From an uncultured Planctomycetota bacterium (GTDB taxonomy: Bacteria; Planctomycetota; Phycisphaerae; Sedimentisphaerales; UBA12454): DNA of 64,000 nt. Each line of letters opens with the position of its first letter. Position 1 is the first letter of the stretch. A program made the translations under genes and the position numbers. Positions 1 to 7,617 of the stretch are shown here, one piece after another. Where the stretch lies: assembly GCA_903847315.1 (NCBI GenBank), contig CAINDG010000018.1, forward strand, positions 1 through 64,000, in the 5' to 3' direction. The notes beneath the pieces are model-generated. The model had not been told where the DNA came from. It worked only from the letters and a program-made list of their open reading frames with translations, and did no database searches.

Positions 1-1
1 A

Positions 2-310
2 CGAAACTTTTTACTACAGGCAGCAAGAATATATTTTTTAGGGTTTGGATATGACGAGACCAATATGAATCGCCTTTTTCTTGAGGGTGGAGCAAATTTA
101 TTAAAAGAAAATAACACTGGGGGAAAATGTTTTGGAACAGCATTAGATTTATCACCACATCATAGACAATTTCTGGCTACATTTGGTTTGAAAAATATGG
201 AAAGAGATATTGCTGATTCAAGATGGGATAGTATACGCAGACCGCTTTTTTTTCCAAATAATACAATTTATGATTTCCTTCATTATAATCCTTATTCAAA
301 ATTAGATTAA
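2..310 (+). CDS. C-terminal fragment of an unrecognised protein (cut by window edge)
   Basis: The reading frame is open to the first codon of the window, so this is the last ~102 residues of a longer protein; the first ATG (65) is probably internal. The fragment starts with a hydrophobic strand ending in a Gly-rich turn (YFLGFGYDETN), then GGKCFGTALDLS and a Trp/Arg-rich tail. A strand followed by GFGYD is reminiscent of the last strand of Rossmann-like or SIR2-like folds in orphan bacterial proteins, but that is only a suggestion. No start, promoter or partner gene is visible. Confidence 0.5.
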   Translation, partial: RNFLLQAARIYFLGFGYDETNMNRLFLEGGANLLKENNTGGKCFGTALDLSPHHRQFLATFGLKNMERDIADSRWDSIRRPLFFPNNTIYDFLHYNPYSKLD

Positions 311-405
311 CTAAACTAGGCCCAGTGGGTCTTTTGAAAAATCACTTTGATTTTTTATTTTTGATATTTGATTTTCTTACCACGTTGCTGCAAAATCAAC
401 CTGAA

Positions 406-500
406 ACGAGATTCTTCCCCTGCAGTTTCCTTCGCTGCGGCAAGAAAACTAAACGCTGGGGTCTGCGCTTCGGCTCCGACACTCCGTTCAGAATGACAGA
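406..500. repeat. Dispersed repeat family A, copy 1
   Basis: The block begins ACGAGATTCTTC and ends CTCCGTTCAGAATGACAGA. The same two ends recur at 1100-1147 with a shorter middle. Its right end overlaps the 3' end of the flavin reductase gene and supplies the stop codon of that gene. It looks like a short non-coding dispersed element with a variable centre. Confidence 0.65.
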
Positions 501-1003
501 GGGCGGACTCCGCCGAGCTTACGATTTGGGCCTACAGCATAAAGGCGCTCTTTTGATTCGCTGTTTACGTGGCAGGCAACGACTCGGCCTACGAAAATTA
601 TATGGTCGCCGGCTGTATGCTCGCTTTCGAGAGTACATTCGAAATTAGCAACCGCATCGTCAATAATCATCGAGTCTATTTTTTCAGCAGGGCTGTATTT
701 GGTGCCGGTTTCGGCGAATTTATCGGTATTTATCCCGCTGTGCGTACCGAAAAACATAACCTCTTTCGACATCTCCTGATTTGGATACGCTATCGTAAAG
801 CACTTGATTTGCCTTATGGCCTCCGTCGAATATCTTTCGGGCTTAAGTGCGATTGCCATCATAGGCGGCTCGCCGCTTGCGGTCATACTCCAGCCGATAG
901 TTACGGGGTTGGCTTTGCCTTTGGCGTCCTTTACAACCGCTATTACTATTGGTTCGGGGTATTTGGTCTTGATTGCCTGGACATAATCGGCTTTTTTCTG
1001 CAT
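488..1003 (-). CDS. Flavin reductase family protein (flavoredoxin-like)
   Basis: This 171-residue protein has the layout of the FMN-binding split-barrel flavin reductase family: an N-terminal strand (PIVIAVVKDAKGKANPVTIGW), then SGEPPMMAIALKPERYS and FTIAYPN, and a core ending in DHIIFVGRVV. Members bind FMN and reduce flavins or act as small electron carriers (flavoredoxin). The length suits a single-domain member. The TGA stop and last residues (PLSF) come from repeat copy A1, so the original C-terminus was probably replaced. It is transcribed away from proC. The family is fairly sure; the physiological substrate is unknown. Confidence 0.85.
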   Translation of the reverse strand: MQKKADYVQAIKTKYPEPIVIAVVKDAKGKANPVTIGWSMTASGEPPMMAIALKPERYSTEAIRQIKCFTIAYPNQEMSKEVMFFGTHSGINTDKFAETGTKYSPAEKIDSMIIDDAVANFECTLESEHTAGDHIIFVGRVVACHVNSESKERLYAVGPNRKLGGVRPLSF

Positions 1004-1099
1004 TTTTTATCCTTTCTTATACATTTGCAAACTGGTAATTTTTCAGTTAAAATTATAAGGAAATTCAAACATATGAAAAAGAAATTTTTATTATTTATA

Positions 1100-1147
1100 A
1101 CGAGATTCTTCACTGCGCCTCTAAGGGGCTCCGTTCAGAATGACAGA
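1100..1147. repeat. Dispersed repeat family A, copy 2
   Basis: This shares ACGAGATTCTTC at the left and GGCTCCGTTCAGAATGACAGAG at the right with 406-500, and lies just upstream of proC. An ATG at 1140 inside it is in frame with proC but lacks a ribosome binding site, so it is not taken as the start. Confidence 0.65.
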
Positions 1148-1172
1148 GCGTATTTATAGCAAGGAGTTATAT

Positions 1173-1982
1173 ATGGCGAAGATTGGTTTTATAGGCGCCG
1201 GCAATATGGCCGAGGCGATAATCAAAGGTATTATTGACGCCAAAGTTTACAAATCTAAAGATATACTTATCAGCGATGTTCGGCCAAAGCAGGTCAAATC
1301 TGTCTGTAAAAAATATAAAGTCAAATCCGCCGATAACTGTAAACTCGCAAAGATGGTTGGCATACTCGTTTTGAGTATTAAGCCTCAGAATATGCGGGAT
1401 GTTCTAAACGAAATAAAAGATGCCGTTGGTAAAAATCTTTTAATCGTTTCCATTGCCGCGGGCATCACAACAAAGCGGATTCAAAAAATTCTCGATAGTG
1501 TCGCTGTCGTCCGGGTAATGCCTAATACACCTGCCTTAATCGGTCAGGGCGCAGCAGCGATATACGCGACTAAAAAAGCAAAGAGCAAACTGGGACAGGT
1601 TGTGCGAATATTTTCCGCTGTCGGTCTTGCTGTAATGGTTGATAACGAAAAACTCATTGATGCGGTAACGGCAGTCAGCGGGTCAGGGCCTGCGTATTTC
1701 TTTTTGCTGATGGAGGAGATGATAAAAGCGGCTCAAAAACTTGGGCTTAAGAAAGAACTTGCCGAAAAACTTGTTTTGCAGACCGCCAAAGGGGCGGGAT
1801 TGCTTGCCGTTGAAGCTTTAAAAAATGGACAAACGCCGGATATTCTAAGAAAGAATGTTACATCCCCCGGCGGCACAACTGAGGCTGCGATGAAAGTTTT
1901 TTCAAAACGAAATTTTGAAAAAACGGTGCAAGAGGCTTTAACCGCCGCTGCAAAACGAAGCAAAGAACTTTCCGGCAATTAA
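1173..1982 (+). CDS. proC: Pyrroline-5-carboxylate reductase
   Basis: It catalyses the last step of proline synthesis, NAD(P)H-dependent reduction of 1-pyrroline-5-carboxylate. The 269-residue protein has the N-terminal Rossmann motif GAGNMAEA, the VVRVMPNTPALIGQGA segment and the SGSGPAYFF motif before the C-terminal helical dimer domain, ending in the typical TSPGGTTEAA region. The start is the ATG at 1173 because AAGGAG (1161-1166) is correctly spaced before it. It appears monocistronic, lying between repeat copy A2 and the sigma-factor gene. Confidence 0.95.
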   Translation: MAKIGFIGAGNMAEAIIKGIIDAKVYKSKDILISDVRPKQVKSVCKKYKVKSADNCKLAKMVGILVLSIKPQNMRDVLNEIKDAVGKNLLIVSIAAGITTKRIQKILDSVAVVRVMPNTPALIGQGAAAIYATKKAKSKLGQVVRIFSAVGLAVMVDNEKLIDAVTAVSGSGPAYFFLLMEEMIKAAQKLGLKKELAEKLVLQTAKGAGLLAVEALKNGQTPDILRKNVTSPGGTTEAAMKVFSKRNFEKTVQEALTAAAKRSKELSGN

Positions 1983-2113
1983 CCGCTCTCGTTAAGTGTT
2001 TGACGATACTTGTGTTATGGACATTTCCTGAAAAATGACAAGATTTATGGGAACTTTTGCAGTCGGCAATTGTATAACCTGCCGTAAAGCAATTACAAAT
2101 CCTGGATAACCGG

Positions 2114-2650
2114 ATGATTGACGAACAAACGATTATTAAAAATGTTGTCAATGGCGACACCGAGTCTTTTAGATTGCTCGTAGAGGAGCATCAAAAGCCG
2201 GTGATAAGAATGATAGGGAATATTATCAGCGACAGACATATTTGCGAGGATATCGCACAGGAAGTGTTTTTCGCGGCTTTTAAAAAATTAAAAACCTTTG
2301 ATAGTGCACAAAGCAAATTTTCAACCTGGCTGTTCACTATAGCCCGGAATAAAAGTTTGAACGCGATTAAAAAGAAGAAGGTGCAGTTGATAGATGAACT
2401 ATCGGAGGTTGCCGGCGAAAAAAAGGCTCCTGATATACTTGAGCAATAGGAATTTTTCAGCCAACTTGACAGATGTTTAAATGCTTTGCCGCGCAATCAA
2501 AAAACCGCCTTTGTTCTCGCTGAATTTGAAAAATTGCCATACGAAGAAATATCGCAGATTGAGAATATCGGAGTCAGCACTGTCAAAACAAGATTGCACA
2601 GGGCCAAAAAGAAACTTGCAAAAGCTTTAGGTTTGGATTGGGAAATTTAA
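2114..2650 (+). pseudogene. ECF-type RNA polymerase sigma factor with in-frame amber codon
   Basis: Residues 1-111 are a sigma-70 region 2: DTESFRLLVEEH at the start, DRHICEDIAQEVFF and FSTWLFTIARNKSLNAIKKK. A TAG at 2447-2449 then interrupts the frame. Translation in the same frame continues without a shift and gives a complete sigma-70 region 4 (ALPRNQKTAFVLAEFE, LPYEEIS, VSTVKTRLHRAKKKLAKAL) to TAA at 2648. Restored, it would be a 178-codon ECF factor of normal length. TAG ends other genes here (dnaX, leuA), so it is not reassigned. Options are a recent nonsense mutation (for example CAG to TAG), amber suppression or a base error. The downstream gene starts on the last base of its TAA. Confidence 0.85.
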
Positions 2651-2895
2651 TGGATAAGAAAAAACTTTACGAAATCTGGTTAGAGAAAAAAAGTCAGGTC
2701 CAAATCAGCGGTTCTTTTCCCGACAAGGTTATGAATCAAATATATCAATACAAGCAGCGGCCGCGATGGTTCGATATACAGCAGCTTATAGATATCATCT
2801 CTGCTCACAGTATTATGAAAAATGGTTTAATAGCTATTGGCGCATTAATCGGGTTAGTCAGAGTAATGTATATGGTTTTTATGATTTTAGCTTAA
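2650..2895 (+). CDS. Small single-pass membrane protein, possible anti-sigma factor
   Basis: The 81-residue protein has a charged cytoplasmic part of about 55 residues (MDKKKLYEIWLEKKSQ, then FPDKVMNQIYQY) and one C-terminal transmembrane helix (about 57-79). The ATG at 2650 overlaps the TAA of the sigma-factor gene (TAATG), indicating translational coupling. ECF sigma genes are commonly followed by a membrane anti-sigma factor, and the pattern 'short N-terminal helix domain plus one membrane helix' fits; no zinc-binding HxxxCxxC motif is present. Anti-sigma function is inferred from position alone. If sigma translation stops at the amber codon, coupling here should be weakened. Confidence 0.7.
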   Translation: MDKKKLYEIWLEKKSQVQISGSFPDKVMNQIYQYKQRPRWFDIQQLIDIISAHSIMKNGLIAIGALIGLVRVMYMVFMILA

Positions 2896-2905
2896 GAGGT
2901 GACAA

Positions 2906-3859
2906 ATGGCTGAGACAATTACAAATACCAAAAATAAAAGGCATACCTGGATAGCTGTAATGCTTTCATTAATTTTACCCGGACTTGGACAGGTATATTG
3001 CGGGAAATTAATCAGGGGATTGCTTTTGAGCATCTTGAATACCCTGCCTATATCTTTAATAGTTATGGTGCTCATGTTTAAAAACTCGCTTGCTTTAATA
3101 TTGACTGCAATAGGTTTGATTGTGTTTGGCGGAATTATACAGCTTATCGCCATCATTGATTCGATATACCTGGTAAAACACGTCGGCTGCAATTACGAAC
3201 TCAAGGAGTATAACAGGTGGTATGTTTATTTGCTTTTGATTCTTATGGGCGGCGGCAGCGGTACTATTGGGAGCGCTTCTTATATCAAAAGTAATATTAT
3301 GGAGGCATTCATAGTACCCACAGCCTCAAATTATCCTGCGATTATTCCAGGCGACAGAATTTTAGCTAATAAGACAGCATACCGAACAACTGAGCCGAAG
3401 AGAGGAGATATTGCAGTTTTCGTTAATCCTGAAAAGAGGGGACAGAATTATATAAAGAGAATCGTTGCAATTGCCGGCGATACTGTAGAGATGAAAGATA
3501 ATCAGCTTTACATAAACGGCCAAATGCTCCAGTGCCAGCCTTTGCCGCAATCGGAATTTGACAGCATAAAGATAAAGATTAAAGGCGAAGATTTACGCGG
3601 AGATTTATTTTACGAAATAAATAACGGAGTTAAATATAAAATCTTCTTAGCCAAACCTTCCAATGACCAGACGCCGCATAGCTTTGCCCAGATTACAGTC
3701 CCGAAATACAATTGTTTCGTTCTTGGCGACAATAGGAATTCCAGTAAAGACAGCAGAGCCTTTGGTCCTGTTCCTGTAGCTACGATAAAAGGCCGTGCCG
3801 ACTGGCACTACTGGTCTGCTAAAGACTGGGTGCATTTCCGCAGGTTGAATGTCGAGTAA
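2906..3859 (+). CDS. lepB: Signal peptidase I with extra N-terminal membrane domain
   Basis: This 317-residue S26-family peptidase cleaves signal peptides of exported proteins at the outer face of the membrane. Residues 15-95 form three hydrophobic segments (starting LILPGLGQVYCGK, a TM2-like motif), followed by another helix at about 105-125. The catalytic part follows: IVPTASNYPAI with nucleophile Ser141, NYIKRIVAIAGD with general base Lys184, and GDNRNSSKDSR at 274-284. The usual PSGSM box is degenerate (PTASN) but keeps the Ser. It lies 10 bp after the membrane-protein gene in the sigma-factor operon, so it may be a dedicated or sigma-regulated peptidase rather than the only housekeeping copy. 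Confidence 0.9.
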   Translation: MAETITNTKNKRHTWIAVMLSLILPGLGQVYCGKLIRGLLLSILNTLPISLIVMVLMFKNSLALILTAIGLIVFGGIIQLIAIIDSIYLVKHVGCNYELKEYNRWYVYLLLILMGGGSGTIGSASYIKSNIMEAFIVPTASNYPAIIPGDRILANKTAYRTTEPKRGDIAVFVNPEKRGQNYIKRIVAIAGDTVEMKDNQLYINGQMLQCQPLPQSEFDSIKIKIKGEDLRGDLFYEINNGVKYKIFLAKPSNDQTPHSFAQITVPKYNCFVLGDNRNSSKDSRAFGPVPVATIKGRADWHYWSAKDWVHFRRLNVE

Positions 3860-3879
3860 GGGTACCGGTCTGTAGAAAA

Positions 3880-4062
3880 CTACTCAACCGCGATAGACTC
3901 TACGGGACATTCATCGGCTGCCTGCTGGGCGGCCTCTTCGAATTGCGGCGGCACCTGTTCGACGATAACTTCAGCAACAGTGTCTCCCATCCGGAAAACT
4001 TCCGGGCAGGTATCCACGCACAATCCGCAGGCTGTACAACTATCATCAATTTTTACTTTCAT
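3880..4062 (-). CDS. 4Fe-4S ferredoxin
   Basis: This 60-residue electron carrier has CTACGLCVDTCP near the N-terminus (Cys 9, 12, 15, 19) and a CP near the end (Cys52). Cys 9, 12, 15 and 52 match the ligands of single-cluster [4Fe-4S] ferredoxins of the Desulfovibrio/Thermotoga type; Cys19 would be free. The interior is acidic, as usual for soluble ferredoxins. It is transcribed toward signal peptidase and away from dnaX, downstream of the SRP RNA on the same strand. Its redox partner cannot be told from context. Confidence 0.92.
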   Translation of the reverse strand: MKVKIDDSCTACGLCVDTCPEVFRMGDTVAEVIVEQVPPQFEEAAQQAADECPVESIAVE

Positions 4063-4102
4063 AATACATCCCCTGCACTATTAATTTTCGCTGCTAACCC
4101 AA

Positions 4103-4202
4103 ATAAGGCCAGGGTTTGCCAGTCACATCAAAACGACCGCTTATGGCTGCTCGCTTCCGCGCCTGACCAGATTCGTGGGTTCGGATAGCCTGGGCCCCGG
4201 CC
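4103..4202 (-). ncRNA. ffs: Signal recognition particle RNA, small bacterial type (4.5S)
   Basis: On the minus strand, 4168-4145 reads GGTCAGGCGCGGAAGCGAGC followed by AGCC, which matches the universal SRP RNA apical domain (GGTCAGG...GGAAG...AGCAGCC, the Ffh-binding symmetric and asymmetric loops). Flanks can pair (GGCCCAGG at the 5' side with CCTGGCC at the 3' side), giving a rod of about 100 nt, the size of 4.5S RNA. A promoter (TTGTTA-16-TACAAT) sits 7 bp upstream of the predicted 5' end. ffs is next to dnaX in many bacteria, although here it is divergent from it. Exact ends are approximate. Confidence 0.88.
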
Positions 4203-4208
4203 GAGTTT

Positions 4209-4236
4209 ATTGTATCGTTTGTCCCAAAAATAACAA
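4209..4236 (-). promoter_or_regulatory. Sigma-70 promoter for SRP RNA
   Basis: On the minus strand TTGTTA (4236-4231), a 16-bp spacer and TACAAT (4214-4209) precede the predicted RNA 5' end near 4202. The position relative to the RNA supports the call. Confidence 0.65.
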
Positions 4237-4320
4237 GCTTAAAGAGTCTAAAACAATTCAATTTGACTAATCGGGTTTTTGGCTTTATGATGGTTTTGGC
4301 AGGTTTTTTTCGGAGAAAAA

Positions 4321-6012
4321 ATGGCTTATACAGTGCTGGCAAGAAGGTACCGCTCGCAAAGGTTCGACGACGTAGTCGGCCAGAACGCCATTTCGCAGAC
4401 ACTCAAAAACGCTATAAACTCCGGCCGAGTAGCTCACGCGTATCTATTCACCGGAACCCGAGGAGTCGGCAAAACCACAATGGCGAGAATCCTCGCCAAA
4501 TCGCTTAACTGCCTTGCGTCCGACAAGCCGACAACCGAACCCTGCCTTAAATGCGATAGCTGCTCCGCTGTAAACAGCGGCGAAGATATCGACGTTATCG
4601 AAATCGACGGCGCATCCAATCGCGGCATAGAAAATATCCGCGAACTTCGGCAAAACGCAATTTACAGGCCTGCACGGGCGAGATTCAAGATTTATATCAT
4701 CGACGAAGTGCATATGCTCACAACCGAGGCGTTTAATGCCCTGCTGAAAATACTCGAAGAGCCGCCTTCGCACGTCAAATTCATCTTCGCGACGACCGAG
4801 CCGAATAAAGTCCTTGCGACAATCCAGTCCCGCTGCCAGAGATTCGATTTTTCCAATATCAGCCCTGCCGATATTATCGCTCAGCTTAAAAAAATACTCG
4901 CGGAAGAAAAAATAGGTTTCGAGGACGATTGCATTATCGCCCTTGCTCGCCTCGCCAACGGCTCGATGCGCGATGCGCTAAGCCTTGTTGACAGACTCAT
5001 AAGCGCCGGCACGGGAAAACTGACCGTCGCACTGCTCGAAGAATTCCTCGGGCAGGCCAACAAGGACAAAATTTACGGGCTTGTTGAAAAAATCGGATTA
5101 GCAGATGCCGGTGCGACATTGGCAGATGTCGATTCGCTGCTCAATTCGGGCCTAAGTTGTATAGGCGTTCTCGATAATCTGATTGAGGCGTTTCGAGATA
5201 TGATGGTTCTAAAAGCCTGTACATCCGGCAGTCAATCTCTCGTTATACTTACGCAGGCTGAAAAAGATTCGCTTTTGAAAATCGCTCCGTCTTTCGATAT
5301 TCCCGCTATCGTTTATAATATTTCGCTTCTCGAAAAACTCCGCTGGCCGGTTAAGAACAGCGATAATTCCCGCGCTCTGCTCGAGGCGGCACTGTTAAGA
5401 GTCGCACTGGCCGGACATTTTATGAGTATTCCAGACCTTCTCGGCGCCAAAGCAGGCGGCCCAGCCGATAACTTAAAAAAAAACACTCCCAGCCTCGCTG
5501 ATGCGAGTCGAGGCAAGCCAATAATTGAAAAACCTGCGATTGAACAGTCTGAATCAATTCCTGTTTCCGAAAAACCGGCCGATAAGCCTGTTCTCGATGC
5601 GGTTTCAGATATCGAGCAGATAAAACAGAACTGGGACAAAATCATAGATTTTGTAAAATCAAACGCAAACGTCAAAATCGCGGAACTCCTCAAAAAAACC
5701 GTCCCTTTACGGCTGAACGGTACTGTGCTTGCGCTTGGTTTCGACGCGAGCGATGAATTTTCAATGAAACTCTGTCAGAGCAACGGCAGAATGGAGACAA
5801 TTCAGCAGGTTTTGGGGCAGGCGACAGGATTGAAACTGAGAGTAAGTTTTGAACTCATTAATAAAACTTCGGAAAATCATTCAAAGCCCAAACCCCGCGG
5901 CGCAAAGGCAAGCTCGAAAACCATCGATGAGGCCGCCAATAGTCCTGTCATAAAAAATATGCTTACCGAACTTGAGGCTAATATAATTGACGTTGAGGAA
6001 AACAGTCAATAG
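4321..6012 (+). CDS. dnaX: DNA polymerase III subunit gamma/tau
   Basis: This is the clamp-loader ATPase of the replicative polymerase. The 563-residue protein shows Walker A GTRGVGKT (45-52), the four-Cys zinc module (Cys 64, 75, 78, 81), Walker B with IIDEVHM (126-132), the sensor-1 region ATTEPNK and the SRC arginine-finger motif (IQSRCQRF). The C-terminal third is low in conservation, with a Pro/Lys/Ser linker and a tau-like domain around residues 440-530. It ends with TAG and is followed by an intrinsic terminator. The usual partners (a YbaB/EbfC gene and recR) do not follow directly; two unrelated genes separate it from recR. Confidence 0.96.
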   Translation: MAYTVLARRYRSQRFDDVVGQNAISQTLKNAINSGRVAHAYLFTGTRGVGKTTMARILAKSLNCLASDKPTTEPCLKCDSCSAVNSGEDIDVIEIDGASNRGIENIRELRQNAIYRPARARFKIYIIDEVHMLTTEAFNALLKILEEPPSHVKFIFATTEPNKVLATIQSRCQRFDFSNISPADIIAQLKKILAEEKIGFEDDCIIALARLANGSMRDALSLVDRLISAGTGKLTVALLEEFLGQANKDKIYGLVEKIGLADAGATLADVDSLLNSGLSCIGVLDNLIEAFRDMMVLKACTSGSQSLVILTQAEKDSLLKIAPSFDIPAIVYNISLLEKLRWPVKNSDNSRALLEAALLRVALAGHFMSIPDLLGAKAGGPADNLKKNTPSLADASRGKPIIEKPAIEQSESIPVSEKPADKPVLDAVSDIEQIKQNWDKIIDFVKSNANVKIAELLKKTVPLRLNGTVLALGFDASDEFSMKLCQSNGRMETIQQVLGQATGLKLRVSFELINKTSENHSKPKPRGAKASSKTIDEAANSPVIKNMLTELEANIIDVEENSQ

Positions 6013-6013
6013 C

Positions 6014-6031
6014 CACTAAGACACGAATTAT
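6014..6031. repeat. Fragment of dispersed repeat family D
   Basis: GCCACTAAGACACGAA follows the dnaX stop. Its reverse complement is found as TTCGTGTCTTAGTG within 28650-28711, so it is a short member of the same spacer element. Confidence 0.4.
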
Positions 6032-6068
6032 ATTTAATATTTAAAATTTAAGATTTAAAATTGAACGT

Positions 6069-6117
6069 TCAACCCCGATGAGATAGCTGCGGGCATCTCA
6101 CAGGGCAGGCATTGAAC
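6069..6117. repeat. Palindromic repeat family B, copy 1
   Basis: The element contains CCCCGATGAGATAGC, a short loop and GGCATCTCACAGGGCAGG, forming a GAGAT...ATCTC hairpin flanked by TTCAA/TTGAA. A second copy in inverted orientation is at 29974-30026 with the same arms and a different loop. It is a REP/RPE-like element in the spacer after dnaX. Confidence 0.7.
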
Positions 6118-6144
6118 ACCGAACATTCAACGTCCAATGAGGAA

Positions 6145-6166
6145 CCGCCGATGGCGGGATTTTTTC
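6145..6166 (+). terminator. Intrinsic terminator after dnaX
   Basis: CCGCC, loop GAT, GGCGG (6145-6157) followed by GATTTTTTC gives a short GC stem with a T run on the plus strand, about 135 bp after the dnaX stop. Confidence 0.65.
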
Positions 6167-6197
6167 AACAGCCCCAACGGCCCCTATTTAATTATAG

Positions 6198-7451
6198 CTA
6201 TCTCTTGTTCGGCTCATTTACTACATCCCCAATCCCAATCAATTGTGGTTTCTGAACTTTAGCTGGCTCTTGTATTGTCTGGGTCGGCTTTACGCTCTTG
6301 TGGGGTGTTTGCGGTATTCTAGATGCTTGTATTTTCGGGTTGCCGCGCTGTTGTACAAGATTAGTTTTGAAATAGTAATAGCTGAGAAGCCAGCCAATGA
6401 CCGATATAAAAATCAAAGCAGCAACACTTATTAGAGCACTTTGAATAGTCCTGTTGTGATACCACTTCTCTGGTTTTTTGTCTGTTGCCAGCTGCTTGTG
6501 AATTGACGAAGAGTCTCCAGTCTGCACATTTTCGGCTTGGACATCTCCTAATATGCCTTTAAAGTTTTTTATGTTAATAACTTTCGCAGGAGCAACATTC
6601 TGTTTTGTTTCTGCTGGATTTTCTGTCTTGCCATCGCATTCTGCGCATAGTTGCTGAAGCTGAGCTAATGCCGAAAGCGAGTCGGATGTGTCAATTTGAG
6701 GCAAGGGCAACTTCGGATATGACTTGCGTATCCTGTTGTACTGGCTCAGAGCGATTCCATAGAGCCTTCGAGTTTCAAAGTCATCATAAACAGTTTTCTT
6801 TAAGACTCCCTGTTCGTATATGTCACGGCGCATTCCACCTTGTTTGAGGCGGTTGTCGATGGCTTCAGCTAACTCCTCCGGTGTTTGACAACTGTCACTA
6901 AGATTTGGTGGTACTTTTATTTTCTCTGCCTTTTCGCCGCCGGCCTTATCAAGTAGATATTCCAACTTTGCTTTAATGCGATCAAACTCATTTACTATTA
7001 TCTCTTTTTGTGTGTTCAAGCTGCTTGCTGATGTACCGATGTTGGTATTTATAAAGGATTCGACCAATTCCCGACTAAACTGCTTTTGCGTACGGAGCTG
7101 CAATATCTCTGACCATCGTGGTGTTAGGAAAAGGTCGAGATCTTTTTGCAGCGGTTTAATAGTGGATTCGATATATTCCTGTTTTGCCTTCCATAATTTG
7201 TTTTTCAAGGCCGCCAATACGTCTTTATCATAGCTAACCTTCTTGCGACGTTGTTCGTCCTCTTTTTCATCGAACGGCCTGACGCCGAGCCTGCTGTTTT
7301 GCAATTCTATTTTCCGCCAGAGCTCGTACTGGTTGTATTTGTTTAATTGCTCCTGTTCTTCCGGGGATAGAAAATCGGTCTTACTCAGTGCTTCTGTTAT
7401 TTGTGTTAGCAACTGGATTATATTGTCAATATCTGCGGGTTTTAAACTCAT
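6198..7451 (-). CDS. Unrecognised single-pass membrane protein with coiled-coil-rich N-terminus
   Basis: I do not recognise this 417-residue protein. Residues 1-290 are highly charged and helical (many E/K/Q, coiled-coil-like stretches around 90-190). At about 300-320 there is a short segment, NFKGILGDVQAENVQTGD, of a repeat-like beta type seen in orphan membrane proteins. A transmembrane helix follows (about 339-360), then a Pro/Gln/Lys-rich tail of 50 residues. No signal peptide is evident, so the large domain is probably cytoplasmic. It is divergent from the next orphan gene and sits in the dnaX-recR interval, which suggests insertion of an accessory module. Confidence 0.8.
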   Translation of the reverse strand: MSLKPADIDNIIQLLTQITEALSKTDFLSPEEQEQLNKYNQYELWRKIELQNSRLGVRPFDEKEDEQRRKKVSYDKDVLAALKNKLWKAKQEYIESTIKPLQKDLDLFLTPRWSEILQLRTQKQFSRELVESFINTNIGTSASSLNTQKEIIVNEFDRIKAKLEYLLDKAGGEKAEKIKVPPNLSDSCQTPEELAEAIDNRLKQGGMRRDIYEQGVLKKTVYDDFETRRLYGIALSQYNRIRKSYPKLPLPQIDTSDSLSALAQLQQLCAECDGKTENPAETKQNVAPAKVINIKNFKGILGDVQAENVQTGDSSSIHKQLATDKKPEKWYHNRTIQSALISVAALIFISVIGWLLSYYYFKTNLVQQRGNPKIQASRIPQTPHKSVKPTQTIQEPAKVQKPQLIGIGDVVNEPNKR

Positions 7452-7617
7452 ATTTCACCTGTCTTTTCCGGGTCGGTTCAAGTAGCGGCAGGTTATGACC
7501 TGCCGTCCCGATATATCTTAGCTTTTACGCTATTTTACCACACAAACCCGTATATTAAAAAACTGTTTTTTATTGATTCTTAGTAGGAAATGGCTATTGT
7601 TAGCAAGGAGAATTTAT

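Noticed and set aside
1140-1172. Longer proC start at 1140
   Set aside because: The extra 11 codons lie in repeat copy A2 and have no ribosome site; the ATG at 1173 does.
2114-2650. Genetic code reassignment of TAG or TGA
   Set aside because: TAG ends dnaX and leuA, and TGA ends the flavin reductase and the PpiD-like gene, all at family-typical lengths, so neither codon is reassigned genome-wide.
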